Assembly (NCBI GenBank): GCA_040758255.1
Contig: JBFLVX010000140.1
Location: forward strand, 1 to 5,795
Source of the DNA: JACRPZ01 sp040758255
GTDB lineage: Bacteria > Nitrospirota > Thermodesulfovibrionia > UBA6902
DNA length: 5,795 nucleotides
Direction: 5' to 3'
Below are positions 5,548 to 5,795 of the stretch, piece after piece. Below the pieces are notes generated by a model that made no database searches, had not been told where the DNA came from, and saw only the letters and a list, made by a program, of their open reading frames with translations. The position numbers and the translations under genes are program-made. Position 1 is the first letter of the stretch. The number at the start of each line of letters is the position of its first letter.

Positions 5548-5795
5548 TCACAAAAATTCAGAAGGTCTGAGAAGCCTTTGCAACAAGGTCTCCCAGTCAG
5601 GAAAAATAAGAAAGAAAATAGCGCTTCTCAAACTTTCCCAAAGGGCGCGCCTGCTGCCCCGTTTAACCCTGCATTGTTGATATAGATCATCTGTTAGTTC
5701 AAATATCTGGTGCATGAAGAAAGCCAGAAGATTCAGCAAAAAGAAGTTCATGGAAAGGTGATTTTCACCATGCCCATAATTGTGCTCTATATGAT
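5548..5795 (-). CDS. DDE transposase, C-terminal end (runs off the right edge)
   Basis: The minus strand is open from the right edge to TGA at 5550-5548 and encodes 81 residues. They begin HIEHNYGHGENHLSMNFF and continue LLAFFMHQIFELTD, LYQQCRVKRGSRRALWESLR and FPDWETLLQRLL. The EHNYGHG block followed by a hydrophobic LLAF helix, an L-W-x-x-L-R block and a closing W-E-x-L-L is the C-terminal pattern of a group of DDE (RNase H-fold) insertion-sequence transposases, often listed as IS4-like or ISNCY. The Glu of IEHNYGHG may be the catalytic glutamate, but this cannot be confirmed from a fragment. An internal ATG at 5751 is not the true start, since the similarity extends upstream of it. The end looks intact; the rest lies outside the window. 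The family is fairly sure, the exact IS group is not. Confidence 0.8.
   Translation of the reverse strand, partial: HIEHNYGHGENHLSMNFFLLNLLAFFMHQIFELTDDLYQQCRVKRGSRRALWESLRSAIFFLIFPDWETLLQRLLRPSEFL

Overview
The window comes from a bacterial chromosome, probably a Gram-negative environmental lineage that carries many transposon remnants. The signs are two degraded REP-associated (IS200-like) tyrosine transposases, the C-terminus of a DDE transposase, a fragment that weakly resembles an F-type conjugation protein, and a UPF0182 (COG1615) membrane protein. This mix is common in Desulfobacterota, Nitrospirota and anammox-type planctomycetes, but the sequence does not let me choose among them. 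By eye, the flanks are more AT-rich than the central gene.

Layout. Positions 1-740 are a transposon graveyard. On the minus strand, 1-340 holds the C-terminal half of a REP-associated transposase that runs off the left edge and has lost its N-terminal half. It abuts a 380-bp element (361-740) with near-perfect 20-bp terminal inverted repeats. That element carries a second transposase, reduced to its first dozen codons fused to its C-terminal DNA-binding domain and then frameshifted. A 15-bp tandem duplication sits at the boundary between the two. Positions 742-998 are AT-rich and non-coding, ending in a good ribosome binding site for a small inner-membrane protein (999-1394, plus strand). That protein resembles the start of TrbI-like conjugation proteins, and its tail reads antisense through the end of the next gene.

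The main gene is on the minus strand (1318-4026, possibly to 4128). It encodes a complete UPF0182 protein with seven predicted membrane segments followed by a long soluble part containing every conserved block of the family that I can recall. A well-formed promoter (4170-4198) and a strong Shine-Dalgarno (4134-4142) lie upstream, but the only start-like codon at the right distance is ATA. This is the most interesting translational question in the window. The molecular function of UPF0182 proteins is not established.

From 4200 to 5547 there is little convincing protein coding. It holds a possible 31-37 residue membrane peptide, an unrecognised 68-codon reading frame, a 74-nt inverted-repeat structure followed by a T-tract, a GC-rich palindromic repeat, and a weak terminator-like hairpin. 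The right edge (5548-5795) is the C-terminal end of a DDE transposase on the minus strand.

The genes do not form an evident pathway. The picture is one intact, apparently singly transcribed housekeeping-type membrane gene flanked by decayed mobile DNA. I did not find a convincing new multi-gene system.
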